From Macropodus opercularis (taxonomy: Eukaryota > Chordata > Actinopteri > Anabantiformes > Osphronemidae), in NCBI GenBank assembly GCA_030770545.1, contig CM061104.1, positions 12,781,001-12,845,000 on the forward strand: 64,000 nt of DNA. Direction: 5' to 3'. This document shows positions 26,001 through 38,397 of the stretch, one piece after another. Below the pieces are notes generated by a model. The model was not told the DNA's origin, ran no database searches, and saw only the letters and a list, made by a program, of their open reading frames with translations. Within the stretch, counting starts at the first letter, position 1; the number at the start of each line of letters is the position of its first letter. Made by a program: the position numbers and the translations under genes.

Positions 26001-26874
26001 TCCTCTGGGATGGAGAGGGGAGCCAGACAGGGTGGGTAATGGAGAGATTAAGAGTGAAAGAAAATGAGAGATAGCGAGGATGTTGTTTGAGTGAAAAAAG
26101 AGACAGAGGTATGGGGAGGGGGGCAGAAAGAGCATAGACATGTTGTTGTGGTGTCTCTAGGGTGAAGGAGGCCGTTAGGGGAGTAATATTCCAGTACTCA
26201 GCCACAGTGGAAATACTGACTGACTGTGAGTGCGTGGTTATGCCTGTGCGTCATGTTAGTGGCTGTTCCGGAGTTAGTGTGTTTCTTTACCTGTTTGTGT
26301 AAGTTACTGCCTTGCATGGGCTTTCTGCTAACAATGTTAAGTTGAAAAACTTGTGTGACTGTGCATATGAGAAGCAGTAAAACCAGACGGTACAAAATCT
26401 GTGCACTAACTCTGAGTTCAGGGTGTGGGAGGAAAGGTGAGGAAGAAAAGGAGAAGAAAAGTCTCGCTGCTTGTTGTTTGGTCACTGTGTCCATCCAGGC
26501 CTCATGTGGAGAGAGACAGCTGCCACTCTGAATATTTCATGAGATCTACACAATGCCACACACAAACTCACACCCCACCCCCAATATAATCCCCCTCCAA
26601 TGTACCTATAGCTTCAAACTCCCCTCTTATGTCATCTGGTGCCATGGAGTAAAATTTGGACATACATGCAAAAAGAGAAAAAAACGGTGCACAGTAGGTG
26701 GTTGCTCTTTCATAAATGTGTATATGCATCAGTGCTCGCTTGTATGTGTGTTAATATTTGTTTGTGTGTGTCTCACCCCTGTGCATCAGTCCCAGCAGGA
26801 GAAGATTGACAGCATAGAGGACAACGTCAACACAGCCTCTGCTAACGTGGAGGAGGGGACCAAAAGCCTGGGGA

Positions 26875-26965
<91 letters not shown>

Positions 26966-28813
26966 CATGCATGTCCTGATGATCTGACGTGTGTGTGGTG
27001 TTTGGGAGATGGGGAGATCGATGGCACTTTGCCTCCCAGCCATTCCACAGCGTTTGTCCCTATTGATCCGCTCGAATACGGAGGAAAGCTGCAATTAAGG
27101 AAATAGAGAGAGGAGAGGGATAGAGAGGAGTGGAGGGGAGGGAGAGTGATAGAGAGGTAGGATTAGAAGGGTGACAAGAGAGGGTCTATGTCTTTGTATG
27201 TGTGTAGCATTAAGGACAGATTTGAATGACTGTTTAATAGTTTTTCAGGAGCAGCATTTAGACAGTGTCCTACACGCTCACGCGGATCTACGCACTACAA
27301 GTATAAGTCAGAGGGATAACTCAGTGGCCTTCACACATATTACACACTTGAAATGTTGAACTTTTTGTCTGTTCTAGCCAGAATGAATCACCTGTTTTTC
27401 TCAAATCACAACACACAAACAGGGCTCACACAAGAGCCAGCAATTGTCAACCAAGAATCGCCTTTTCAGAAACATGCCTTTTCCTAATTTACCTTCAACA
27501 TTCAGGTTTAAAGGGAAAGGAAGGAAATGGCCATCTGTCAGATGAGGGAGTCTATTTTGATCTTTGTTTTGCTCACACCTTTAGGAACATAATGGAGCTG
27601 TGAAGTAATTAGACTGTAATTACAGACACTCAGCGATGTTGATGACACTGAGTCATTCTGCTTGTGTGCTGAAGCAAATCTGCAAATGCTCACACTGGAC
27701 AACTGAAAGCAAAAACAGCAATTTCCCAAGTTCATCAGTTCGTCAGTTGGCTCGCCAGCGAGTTCATCCACATACAGAAAAACTTACTCCTCGTTTCACT
27801 TTGATGGCAACTAGCCTTGCACGCACTTCTTACTGCGACTTCTGCCTCCACGACACAGACAAAGGTTGACCTCCCTGTGAGGATGCTGCTGGATGTAGTG
27901 GGCTGCACATTAGAGGAGGGGGGTATGGAGAGATAACGCAGATGAGAGGGGGTGTCAGATGTTTTAACGTGTTTGCAAGCTTGTAATCTGTCATCAGGTC
28001 AAACAGCCGCACACACACACACATGCAAGGTTGTAGTAAGACAACACACACACATTTCCTCCATCCTCTGCAACTTGTAACCAGAATCCTTTTAACTCAG
28101 CTCAGATGAAATTAAAATTTCCTCAACCGCCACGGGGGTGGGGACGAGCAATGCTAGCTTTTGAACTACATTAATTTAATGGTGAAGTGTTAATCAAGCA
28201 TGTGTGCCTGGGTGTGTATGTGTGGATGGTCAGAGAATCAGTCATTAATTGCCATCAGCAAAGAGCACCTTCCACTCTGATGATAACAGCAGTAATAACA
28301 CACAGGCCACATCTCTCTGATTTCCCCTAAATGAAGATAATGAAAATGCTTTGATGCTGCTGTGGAAGTGATGGTCTGCATTTACACATGCAGGTTTGTT
28401 TGTGTGTGTGTGTGTTTTCCTTTCCTGATGTGTGATCATGAAAGGATAGACGCATCCTAACTCTATCGCAGACTGTCTTCAAGCAATAAAGTGCTACAGC
28501 TTGCACGGTGCAGTGTGTGTATGTGTGTTAAATTAATCTCTTCTCCCTGTCTCTCTAGGCGGTGGGCTACAAGTTGGCCGTGATGCCCATTGCCGGGGCG
28601 CTGCTGGGTGGAGTATTGGCAGGTCCACTTGGCCTGCTGGCTGGGTTCAAAGCTGCAGGAGTGGCCGCTGCCCTGGGAGGCGGCGCCCTGGGGTTTGCCG
28701 GGGGCAACCTGGTCCAGAAGCACCGCAAAGCCCAAGTGGATCAGCAGATAAAACAACTGACAGTGCCACCACCAGAACCAACTACTGAACATGAATCACG
28801 CAAAGACAAATGA
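23008..28813 (+). CDS. stx17: Syntaxin-17, 6 coding exons, 302 aa
   Basis: Qa-SNARE that brings autophagosomes to fuse with lysosomes (with SNAP29 and VAMP8) and also acts at ER and mitochondria contacts. Coding exons: 23008-23130, 23235-23300, 24706-25032, 25607-25657, 26790-26876, 28559-28813; all junctions are phase 0 and GT-AG. The total of 302 aa equals human STX17. The N-terminal helical region includes KFIKVALPTDLERLQKHHNN. An LC3-interacting-type motif WDNL is at residues 167-170. The SNARE motif follows (HSQQEKIDSIEDNVNTAS...EEGTKSLGK, central Gln in QQEK). The C-terminus has the family's two Gly/Ala-rich hydrophobic segments (about 224-270), a glycine-zipper hairpin, then a charged tail. 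The start ATG lies in the exon beginning at 22921 and gives MAEEGNKLTLRRLE, aligned with the human N-terminus. Confidence 0.95.
23301..24705 (+). other. stx17 intron
   Basis: 1.4-kb intron between the codons for RTVQ and QLRANI. No exon or repeat of note was found. Confidence 0.7.
25658..26789 (+). other. stx17 intron with purine-rich tract
   Basis: Non-coding. A strongly purine-biased stretch of about 180 nt (25880-26060) has repeated GGAGAGG/AGGAAG words. No coding exon is supported. Confidence 0.6.
26877..26962. repeat. (GT)43 microsatellite starting at the stx17 splice donor
   Basis: 86 uninterrupted bases of GT. The first GT is itself the donor of the exon ending at 26876 (GGGAAG|gtgtgt). 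No other donor is available in frame, so the array contains the functional 5' splice site. Length variation next to the donor is likely. Confidence 0.95.
26963..28558 (+). other. Remainder of the last stx17 intron
   Basis: Non-coding. It contains a GA-rich purine tract at 27100-27185, shortly after the GT array, and short CA/GT arrays near 28010 and 28400. It ends in the acceptor ctctctctag. Confidence 0.6.
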
Positions 28814-29435
28814 TCTAATGACCAGCAGTTCTGTTGCGTCGTCTGACTGCAGCTGCAGGCTGCTGTGTGAACAGACCAATCCAAAGCACAGACTAAACCC
28901 AAAAAGACTCTATGTTAGTCTGTTAGCACTGCTGTAAAACAAACATGTACTAACACCCTCACTGGAGTCAGATACTCTGATGTTGAAATGTGAATCTGGG
29001 AGGACATTAACCTAATTTTACACACAAAACTGATTATTTAAGGACCACAGCCAAGCATTTATTTACACTACAACTTTTAGTGAGTGGTTGGGTCAGCCTG
29101 ACATTGCTAAAAGAAGTCATTGGCATCAACTATTCTGTTAAATGTCACCATTAACAAGCACACTGTTAGTGTGTCCACACTGAATGCTGACCCATAGTCA
29201 TGCGTTAGTTTTATACGGTTGTACTGCTGTGGTGTTACATCTCCTTAGTTTTGTTTTGTGTCTGTGTTTATGTACATTATACGCACTTTTTTTCTTGTAA
29301 AGTGTGAGAGCAAATTTGCACATGACACCAAAGTGCCACGGTCCAGACCACCACACTGGAGTCCAGCAACCTGCCATGTATTGATGTTTCTGCTGCTGGT
29401 TTCCTGCCAAATAAAATGTTTCTTTTCAACGGTAA
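28814..29435 (+). other. stx17: stx17 3' UTR with AATAAA at 29410-29415
   Basis: Sequence from the TGA stop to the canonical poly(A) signal AATAAA (29410-29415), giving a 3' UTR of roughly 600-620 nt. The cleavage site is inferred 10-25 nt downstream. Confidence 0.7.
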
Positions 29436-30825
29436 CACTGTTCCTTGGATCAACCAAACCGTAAACAGCTATAAAGTTCAAAGAGACCAATGTTCAAAGC
29501 ATCTGATAAAGACAACATCCTGTAAAATGGTTTTTAATTTACATTTTTTTTCTCACTCCTTCCCCTCTGAGATGACAGGTTTAGAAATGGCATCACACTC
29601 CCTCTTGTTGCTCTTCAGTATGTGGGCTGATATGTTACTATGCAGGCATCTGTTGGCCTCTAAGGAACAGCAGGACGCGGTACAAACTTAGCAATGGTTC
29701 CCCAAACTCTTAACCTGGCTTCCACTATTGGATTCATCCACACTGAATGGACACACTCAGAAATCTAGAGGTACCAGACCGGCTTTAGGGGGCTGGTATA
29801 AAGTGTCAGACTGTAAATTTCCACCGTTCATCACACGGGTTTTCCCCTCATCTCTGCGTTTTAAAACACAGGGAAGGTCACAGATTTTATCCTGCGACGT
29901 GATGACATTTGACAACAGGTAACAGCAAAAGAACAACAGCCATTCTATAAATGCACTATTATGGTAAAGTACACCTTTTTAGGACATTGTTTCCGCAGAG
30001 GAACAGAAGAGGTGTTATGGTGTTATGAAAAGTCAACACCCCTCTTTGACCTTTGCATATTTAACTGTATTACAGTGATGGATGTAATCGGACCTTCTGA
30101 CACTGATCAACAGAAACTTTAATTTCAGTGTCACTACTAATTTCTACAGATTGGTGCAGGACATTAACATTTTGATTTGATTCCTGTTAACTGGCGTCAT
30201 CTGTTTTCATTTGACCACATCACAGGGCTTCCAGGGCCTGCTGCAGAGATGCCTCCACAGCATGATGCTGCCACCAGCAGGCTTTGTGGCAGGGATGCTG
30301 CGTTTTGGGTAATCTGATATTTGATCCTGTACCATTTTCATTTGATGGCAGCTAATTGTTTTGATTCAGCATGTTAAGATACTAAAACAATAAAAGATCC
30401 AAGAGGGTGAAAACTTTTTATAAGCACTGTAAGCGACATCATAATCTATAACCATTTAGTACCAGGGAGTAAAGGGTGCATCTCAACAGGCTGGAATAGC
30501 TCTGTCTCTTCATCTTCTGTCTAAAACCCTAATTGAAATGGGATTCAAAATAGGTTTTCATTCCTTCAGAACTTTGTGTGGCGAAGATACAGAGATAAAG
30601 CTAATTCAGACTGACATTTTGTTATTATTTGTGCTATACAAATGATCTAGACTAAAGTTGGTCATATTGAGATGCAGCCATGAGGTGACTGAACAAGCGT
30701 CTCCCATCAGACAGGCTGAACAGGACTACCCACAGATAAGAACCGTACAACTGTGAGGGCACTGTTCTGTTTTTTTCCTACGAAAAGCAGGGTGATGGAC
30801 AAGAAGGGAATAAAATAAAAAAAAC
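29436..30825. other. Intergenic region between the convergent stx17 and erp44 genes
   Basis: No gene is supported. It contains a MITE-like element at about 30020-30432. The rest is AT-rich and has no recognisable features. Confidence 0.6.
30020..30432 (-). mobile_element. MITE-like non-autonomous DNA transposon remnant
   Basis: The two ends are imperfect inverted repeats. The left end (30021-30045) reads TGTTATGAAAAGTCAACACC. The right end, read on the minus strand from 30430, starts ACAGTGCTTATAAAAAGTTT and continues into TCACCCTCTTGG. The interior contains a phrase (CAGCATGATGCTGCCACCA, near 30257) seen in fish Tc1/mariner-type elements. At about 410 bp it has no transposase frame. Family assignment is from memory of the motif and is tentative; the exact outer edges and a TA duplication were not resolved. 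Confidence 0.55.
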
Positions 30826-31229
30826 TCTGCATTTAATTTAGACCAACAATGAGACTCCCATGTAGCACAAACATATTTACAAGCTCCAAAAAATAAAAGT
30901 AAAAACCTTTTTCTTGATCTTCTAATGCCCCTAACCCTCTGCCCACACACACTTTTCTCTTTACCCCCTTCTTTTCCTTTTTTCAAAATAAAAATTGTAC
31001 ATGAAAGAGTTATGAAAATATAGGTTTTTCCGACATGGTTGCGTCACGGACTGTACTCTTCTCTCATCCTCCTGTTCGTCTTTTTCTCCTCCACTTCTTT
31101 CCTTTTCCCTCTCTGCAGTAAGGGTGTTGGGTGTTGCTGATCTGTCCCGTCGGCCTGTACCAACCCTAACCCCCTCCCTGACCCCGGGGCGTGGCATTGA
31201 GTCACAGGATCCCTGGAAGGCAGTTGAGG
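30825..31229 (-). other. erp44: erp44 3' UTR with minus-strand ATTAAA
   Basis: The sequence after the erp44 stop on the minus strand has a variant poly(A) signal, ATTAAA (plus-strand TTTAAT at 30832-30837), about 400 nt after the stop. No minus-strand AATAAA occurs earlier. The end point is inferred. Confidence 0.5.
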
Positions 31230-34200
31230 TCACAGCTCGTCACGGTCCCGTCTGAGGATGGTGTAACGAGTCTCACTGGGTGCCAGCTTCTGGAATGAAC
31301 TCTCTGGAGGGCTACTGGCCACTTCTCCTACCAACTCCTCCTGATGGCAAAAGTCAATTCAAAACATGTCAAACTTCACATTACACAGAAAACCCAGCTT
31401 TCAGTGACTACACCGTGCTGTCAGACCTGTCCAGGCGTGCTGTCTGTGGGGTCAGGGCCGTGGTGAAACTCTCTGTGAAGCTTTCCGGAATGAAGGTCCA
31501 AAACAAACTGTCTTAGCTTGCCAGGGGCACTGCAAAAACAAACACACACTCACTACCATGCCAGTATTTTATAATACGGTGCATTTCATTAGGGGTCTCT
31601 TTATTTTTACCTTTCTGCTATGAGGCTTGTTTATACAAATATTTAAAGACAATTTCAATAGTTAATGTCTCATAAATCACTCGTTTTTGCCTGAGTGGCT
31701 CCAGACATCGGTGAGCCTGTTGAGGGATCATTTTACTAACACTGCAATTACTAGATAAGCTGCTCTACCACGTCAGCAAGACATTCCTACACACATACAC
31801 AAACACACAGTAGGCTGGACCTTTGGACGAGACGCAACAACTTGTGGCAGCAACAGATGAGACATTAGTCCCTGCAGATGTGTCACGAAGCAGCATGACA
31901 TTAACAGTGCTAAGTCTGATTATTAACCACAGCTCATGAGCAGCTGTCATACTGCACAGGTGGAGCTGGTCTCCAGTCATAGCTAACCCTGTGTCAGAGC
32001 ACGTGAACACACACTTACACATATATATAACATACACTGTGCTAATGAAATTACAGGCTGTGTGCCCCATGCAGTGATACTGTGATGTAATTAGGTTGTG
32101 GAGGCTGGTCAGTCCTTGCGGCTCCTGTCTATCTGATCAGACTCTGATTGGGGATGGGGGGGCAGGGTGGTGTGGGGCAGAATAAATACGATTAAATTAG
32201 ATTAGACTGGATTGGTTTAGCACTTATTGCACGTGCCAAATCATGTCACATTAGCTACGGTGTCCTGGCCCATTCATAAAGGACAGATTTTCAGAGGTGT
32301 GACATTTCCGTAGTGTTGAGTACATGGTGGTTTGTGATGTGAGTGTGTGTGTGTGTGTGTGTGTGTAGGTGTAATTGAATTAACTTAATTTAAGACCTTA
32401 TTATGAATAATTTCACATAAGGGTAAATGATATTATTTAGCTCGCCAATAGCAAAAGCAATGGCTCAAAAATGTCCAAAAGACGTTAACGTATCAGACAT
32501 ATGTGACATGTGGATGATTCATTTGTTAATCACATGTGCATCTGTGATTTTCATTAATACTTGTTATTCTTTTTGCATGTTTGGAGAAAAGATCACATTA
32601 TGGGCACAAATGTAATGACTATGCCATCAATAGTTTATCAACCATGTGTGGTGTTGCATCTAATTTAAAGTAGCTAATTGCTACACATGTATGAAATAGT
32701 GCTAATTATTATTATTTATTTATTGTTGTGCTAAGTCATAAATATAAACAAAGTGGACGGTGGTACTTACGAGAGATCGTTGAAGTCTGGAAAGACATAC
32801 ATGTGTCTGAATGAATCTATGGCGATAACAGGACAGTCAGCTGGCGTTTTCTGGATATGGAGAAGAGGATGCCGGAACTTATCACAGTCCGCATGAAGAA
32901 AGTTTATAGACCCTGAGGAGGGGGGGAAAAAAAAGACACCGTCACCAATGTCACGTACACAAGACTGTCCATATCCCTGACAAGTAGAAATCATTACAAA
33001 CACTCACCTTTCTCACTGATGAGCTGACGAGCTACTTCCTGTTGGAACTTCTCTAGGCTCGCTGTGTCTTCTTTGATATGAAACAAGATTAAGAAAGGGA
33101 TCCCTTCTTCGGTCAGCTCCTGGAAAGAAACACCCACAAACAAAGCATAAAGCATCTATACATGATTTTTTATACATTATGTCAGCAATGGATTATTTTG
33201 CATACCTCTCCATTTTCAAAGGTGATCTCTCTGACCAGAGGCACACACTTGTCCTGGGCCCAAGTGTATGTCAAGTCCAGGTTGGTGAGTGAACCAAGGT
33301 AGACCATGTCTGGGGTGTTGTCACCCATGGGTTTGTAAATCATATTGTCGCCACTGAAGCGCTCAGAGTGAGAGACATCACTAAAGGAGTTGAGAGAATG
33401 GTTCCAGTTAATAAAAATAAACAGATGAAGAAGATTAAAACCGTGGGTAATTCTTCAACCCCACATCTGAGAATGCTGCTATGACTCACCCAAAGGCTGC
33501 CAAAAATGTGCAGTCATCACGAAGGATGTTGGCAACTTTTTCATACGTGCGGTAGTTATCTGATTCCTTCTTTTCAAAGTAACCTATGATGTTTCTCTTG
33601 CTCCTCTGTTCAATGAAAAAAGCAACAGTTGCATAATATATTACAGGAAGGCATATTTCAGTGACATTGTGTTTGCAGTTCCCACTTACATCCAGAGTGT
33701 TAATCTCCTCCAGTGAGTGCATTTCTTTCACAGGATCAACCTGCTGCTGGCGGATGAAGTCAGCAATAGCTGCCACAGACCTCTGACCCCTGTACTCTCT
33801 TTTCATCATCATCCCATTGCGGAACAACTTCAGCGTAGGATACTTGGTAATGCGGTACCGCTGGGCAATGTCCGCTACACACAGAGGCACAGGAGAAGTT
33901 AAGTAAAGAAGGACAAATCAATTGATAAAGAGGAGGAAACTGACTAAAACACATGGGGATGGGTGGATGAGGAGCGAAGAGGTGACAGAGAGACGATGGT
34001 TAAACCTCAGACTGAAAACACTGCCTTCAGTAAGCATAGAGCTCTGATCTCCCACATGAAAGCTGCCCCCCACCAAGAGTAAATATTCTCTGTGCACACA
34101 ATGAATGAGTGTGTGTGTGCATGTGGCAGGTGTCAATCTCCCTGCGGGGTGTCTCTAAGCCTCCAGTCTTCACAGGAAGCAGCAGTTTTGTCATTAGCCT

Positions 34201-37200
34201 TCAAACAGTTTGCAGGTCATCAATAATTCTCTTTAATTTGGTTTATCTCAAAAGGCTGAGGCTGGTGGTTTATGTGTCTGTGCTTTGGTGTGCTGGGCAT
34301 CTATGTGTACATATGTGCACCAAATATAGTACAAGAGCGTGTCCGCACCTTTTTTGTTTCCTGTATATTGAGGTAGGGTGTAATACCAGTTCAGGGCATT
34401 TTCTACCACAACATATATTTGAAATGCAAGATAGTTTGAATAGAATATTACGCATTTAGAATCAGCTGTTATATAATAAACAACAAAATAATTTTACATT
34501 TCTTTATCATTGTGACAACGTAATTTTTCTGATAAGCATTTGTAATTAGTTAACAAATTTTAAAAAAATTAAGCATGTCACTTGCATCTGCTTATTATTG
34601 TCAATGTTACAAGAAATCATATGTCACGAGTTATGAAATACTTACAGTGTTGGTCACAGTCAACTCGAGCAAACACCACCTGTTTGGTATCGGGGAACTC
34701 CTCTCTTACAACATTAGATGCCTCCTCAAAAATCGGATGGAGCATTTGACTAAACCTACACCTGTGAAGATGGGAAAGTGGTGTTAGGTCAAAAGGCTTT
34801 TAATTTAAATTAAATTTGTCTTTGAATTACTACATTTCGTTTGACTATGTTGTATAAAGATATACAGATATAAGGATTATATTAAAGATAAACTTTTTAA
34901 ATCATACTAATCATATTTAAGGCCATTCATTTAGTGCCTTAAAACCTCAATTCAAAAACCCAATTTAAAGACCTATGACACAGAACACAGAGTAGTCCAG
35001 TGACTGTGGTAAAGAAGCCTCACACTTACCAGTCTGCATAAAAATTTACTAATGCCACCCCAGCATTATCTGAAAGGAAACACACATACAGGAAATATAT
35101 TAATATAAATACATAGACATTCGATTACATTTCTAAATACACTTACTAAGGTATATTTTGCAACTAAACGTAATTAAGTACACTAATTAATTTTACCGCC
35201 TTATGTTCTCTGAAGTAAAAACCAACATAAGGAAGCTCATACAGAAATGAACAATAAAATGTATGTATCCTATCACAGATTGTTGGATGGTCATTAGATG
35301 ATTTAATGAAGCATTATAAATACATCATGACTATCAAATAGATCATAATCACAAGTAAACAGTATGTCAGAAACAATAACAACTGATCACCCAAATATTT
35401 TACAGAACTGACAGTTCCTACAAGAGTTAAAAAAGAAAGTTAAAAACCTTAGATGGCAGCACTAGGTGTGACGGTTATAAACAGATATGATAGCAAGCAA
35501 CCCATATAGAAGGACTTTGCCTCTCTACATCACAGTTGAATATTTTAAAGAAAAACGTATAATTGCTAAAGCAACAAACTAAATTTTACATAAAGAGATA
35601 TCACAAATAAAGAGAATCACAAGTTTGACACTTTAAATAACCTTGTTTGCTGAGAGACGGATGTGGACTCACCCACATCCAGTCTACAAACAGAGTCACA
35701 ATAATACAGCAGCTGGTTATCTTGTGCTGTCTTATTTAACCGTCAGCACAAACACAAGGTTGAACAATATATTTTAAACACTTCCAAAGTGTGATGTCTT
35801 ACTTAGGACATCGTCAATGTTGCCTGAGTCCAGACTAGTGATTTCTGTTTGTCCTGGAGTAGAGAGGCCCATCACCTGAAGACACATGGGTAAAACACAG
35901 ATCAGCAGTTAAACTTGAAACACTTGCTTGTTAAGACAATTAAAGGTTCAGAGAAAAAAAGTGATTGAGTGACCAAACAAGTCTGACAACATGTCCTTAA
36001 CTAGGATATCAACAGACTGGCCAGTTCTCACAGTGTACAAACACTGGCCCTGAAATTAGTTCATCTGTAACCGTCACGGAAATCCTGCTGATGTACAACA
36101 TAATAAAAAAACAACAGCTCTCTTTTCTAGGCCTCTGTAATGATTATGTAGAACGTAATGTATGTAATGATTATTAATTGATCCCACGTTGGGGAAATTC
36201 AATTCCACCTTAATTACGGTCATGGTCAGAGAAAGTGAGCCATCCTAAAGACCAAGCTTTGTATTATCATGTGCTGTTTGTATTACTATATTTTTAGTCT
36301 AACAATGTTGTCATACTCTAACATGCTGCACATGTTTTTACAAACTCTTGTTAGACAATTTATCTGACACGCTGCAAACCAGTGATAATGGGAATTTAAT
36401 TCTTGGGCAGGGTATTTAAGAATTTCCCAACACCCAACTATTTTTGGTATTTATGAACATGGACAAGACAAATTTGTTCTTTAAACACTGCACTTCAGTA
36501 AAATTTGGATCTATTCGAACATCTGGAGTGTCTTTGTTTTGTGGTACTTGACTACATATTACAGGAAAACATTGTACTCTCAGTCCACTCTATTTATTTT
36601 AAAGCATTAGTTGTTCATATTGTCATTCTGTATAACCTTATGAACTAATAAAATGGTGATGCATAATTTATGAATTAACCATGCTAGCCAGGTAATTCAG
36701 TTTTTGCCATACTTTCACATCCCTTCCAAACAATCAAAAATCTAAAATTCTACTGTTTTGTTATCTAAACATTCAATTCATCCAATACTTTTACCACTTC
36801 TGCTAAACTATATTATCAAGCATACATGTGACATCACATATTTACATCACACTGTGTACAATCGATGCTGTAAAGGTTTATCTGGCATAAGATCCTCCTC
36901 AAACAGGACATATGACTGTTTACTTTCCCTGATGCTGTGACAAACAACAAATCAGCAAAGGTTCTGAATGAATTTTGATAATAATGCATATTAAAACCAT
37001 GTCAAGTTCCCAGAGCCCAAAGTGATTCAAAATGACTTACCAACCAATAAATACAAAACCCAAAGAGTCATCTTACTACAACGTAGACAGGAAATTTGTG
37101 CGGGAAGCAGAGAATGTCGACATTTGATCAAATGTCAAAACAGTTAATAAAATATTCAATTATTTGTTGCATATTTAATGTGAATGCCTCCCTTCTCAGC

Positions 37201-38052
37201 TACAGTCCCTGAACCCAGTTAACATCCAATACGCCACAGTTGGTGTGACTAAAACTGTTGACCCACTTCTTTGCACCACAGACAGAAGTTTTAAGTTTTC
37301 TTTGCAGGCCTAAAATGCACCCAGTCCTGTTCCGGGTTTTCAACCAATGAGAAAGAGCCACAACAGAGGAATTTACCAACCGGCGAGCGTCCTGTACAGA
37401 TAACACACCGACACACTAAAAGCCAAACTGTAACTGTGTGTATCACTGTAACAACAATTCTGAAGCAAAGACTAACAGACCTGCAAATCTGTACAGAACG
37501 TTTTACATAACTGTGCTAGTAATTACCAATTATGTTCCTGTTTTCATTGTACATTAGCACGTAATGCTAACTGAATCTCTTCTTTCCCAACATAGTTACC
37601 AGCAGAGCAACTTTGGCTCATTTCTAAGAGCATAGGTGTGTGAACTATATGTCGAGTATATAAGGCGGGTTGTGGTTTGTTATAACTCAAATGCTAACGT
37701 TACTCCACACAACCGGCTAAGTTGACATTGCAGCCGAATAACTAAACAATTATGCGAGTCGCAGAGTGAAACACAGTTAAAAGGCCTCTTTGGTGACGCT
37801 GCTAAATATCTATATCTCCGGCAACAAATGAGCCGAGTCCTTAGTCACTTTAAAAGCCGCGTCTTATGCAAGAAGGCAGAGGTTCGTCGGTTAGCTAGCA
37901 GCTAACTACCCCAAAGCAGGCTAACCAACGCTACTTAACGTTAGCTGCAAGCCGCTAACTGTTAGGACACGTTACAAAGCTAAAACGCTTACCAACAGTA
38001 TAACCGTGAAAACGTGGACATCGAGAGAGGGAAATATTGCTAACAGTTTCAT
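31230..38052 (-). CDS. erp44: Endoplasmic reticulum resident protein 44 (ERp44), 11 coding exons, 410 aa
   Basis: PDI-family chaperone of the early secretory pathway that forms mixed disulfides with clients and ERO1 and returns them to the ER through KDEL receptors. Minus-strand exons, 5' to 3': 38052-37993, 35875-35803, 35069-35030, 34761-34646, 33874-33690, 33605-33490, 33380-33206, 33119-33008, 32912-32771, 31529-31427, 31340-31230. They sum to 1233 nt in consistent phase. Residues 1 to about 30 are a hydrophobic signal peptide (MKLLAIFPSL...). The thioredoxin-like a domain carries the family's single-cysteine motif WCRFS. The segments YPTLKLFRNGMMMKREYRGQ, INFLHADCDKFRHPLLHIQ and FHHGPDPTD follow, and the C-terminus is the ER-retrieval signal RDEL. 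Length is close to the human 406 aa. It converges with stx17 and shares its 5' side with invs. Confidence 0.95.
31530..32770 (-). other. erp44 intron
   Basis: 1.24-kb intron splitting a Ser codon between FNDL and APGKL. It contains a GT microsatellite at 32342-32366. No exon is seen. Confidence 0.7.
33875..34645 (-). other. erp44 intron
   Basis: 771-bp intron between the codons for CDQH and DIAQRYR. No other features were found. Confidence 0.7.
35070..35802 (-). other. erp44 intron
   Basis: 733-bp AT-rich intron. Nothing else is recognisable. Confidence 0.7.
35876..37992 (-). other. erp44 first intron
   Basis: 2.1-kb intron after the signal-peptide exon. The end next to the promoter (37690-37985) is crowded with GCTAAC/GTTAGC words. 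A short fragment at about 36170-36212 resembles the TTGATCCC...GGGGAAATTCA phrase common in fish LINE-type repeats, but is too short to assign. Confidence 0.6.
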
Positions 38053-38300
38053 TGTAAATTATAGTTAGTAGACGTGGTGGTATTGAGTCTTCCCAATCTG
38101 TCTCGACGCCTCTCTTCTCACAGTTGAGGAAACCTACGGCGAGCCGATCTCACGGTGACCACGGAAACGTGAGCGACACTTCCTGGTACCTGTGTGTCTT
38201 TATGGGTAAGGTAGTTTTTTATCATCACCAAACCTGTTGAGCAAGACCACAGTGAGGACTACAAATATGGCAAACAGTGGCTTCACAACAGTAACGGGAG
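38053..38300. promoter_or_regulatory. Candidate bidirectional promoter between erp44 (-) and invs (+)
   Basis: The erp44 start codon is at 38050-38052 on the minus strand and a candidate invs first exon ends near 38397, so the two genes are head to head within a few hundred bases. The interval has CpGs and ETS-type ACTTCCTG at about 38177. Start sites are not mapped. Head-to-head pairing of these two genes matches the human arrangement. Confidence 0.5.
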
Positions 38301-38397
38301 TTGTAGTGTTTTGCTTACTAGATGGTGGAGAGCCAGCGGAACGGCTTGGAAGAAAACTTTCCAAAGATTTTCATCTAAGAGAAAAGACAATTGAACG
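38267..38397 (+). other. Candidate invs 5' exon with a short upstream ORF
   Basis: A splice donor (GAACG|gtaact) lies at 38398. The segment contains a 44-codon open frame (ATG 38267, in-frame TAA 38399-38401) beginning MANSGFTTVTG. Its reading phase at the donor does not match the first resolved invs exon, so it would be an untranslated exon with an upstream ORF, or not an exon at all. Low confidence. Confidence 0.25.

Noticed and set aside
26553..26987. 144-codon open frame ending in poly-Cys/Val
   Set aside because: Its length comes from the GT repeat, which is open in every frame; only 26790-26876 is a real exon.
36169..36212. Possible LINE 3'-end fragment (TTGATCCC...GGGGAAATTC)
   Set aside because: Only about 40 bp with no flanking structure; too short to call a mobile element.
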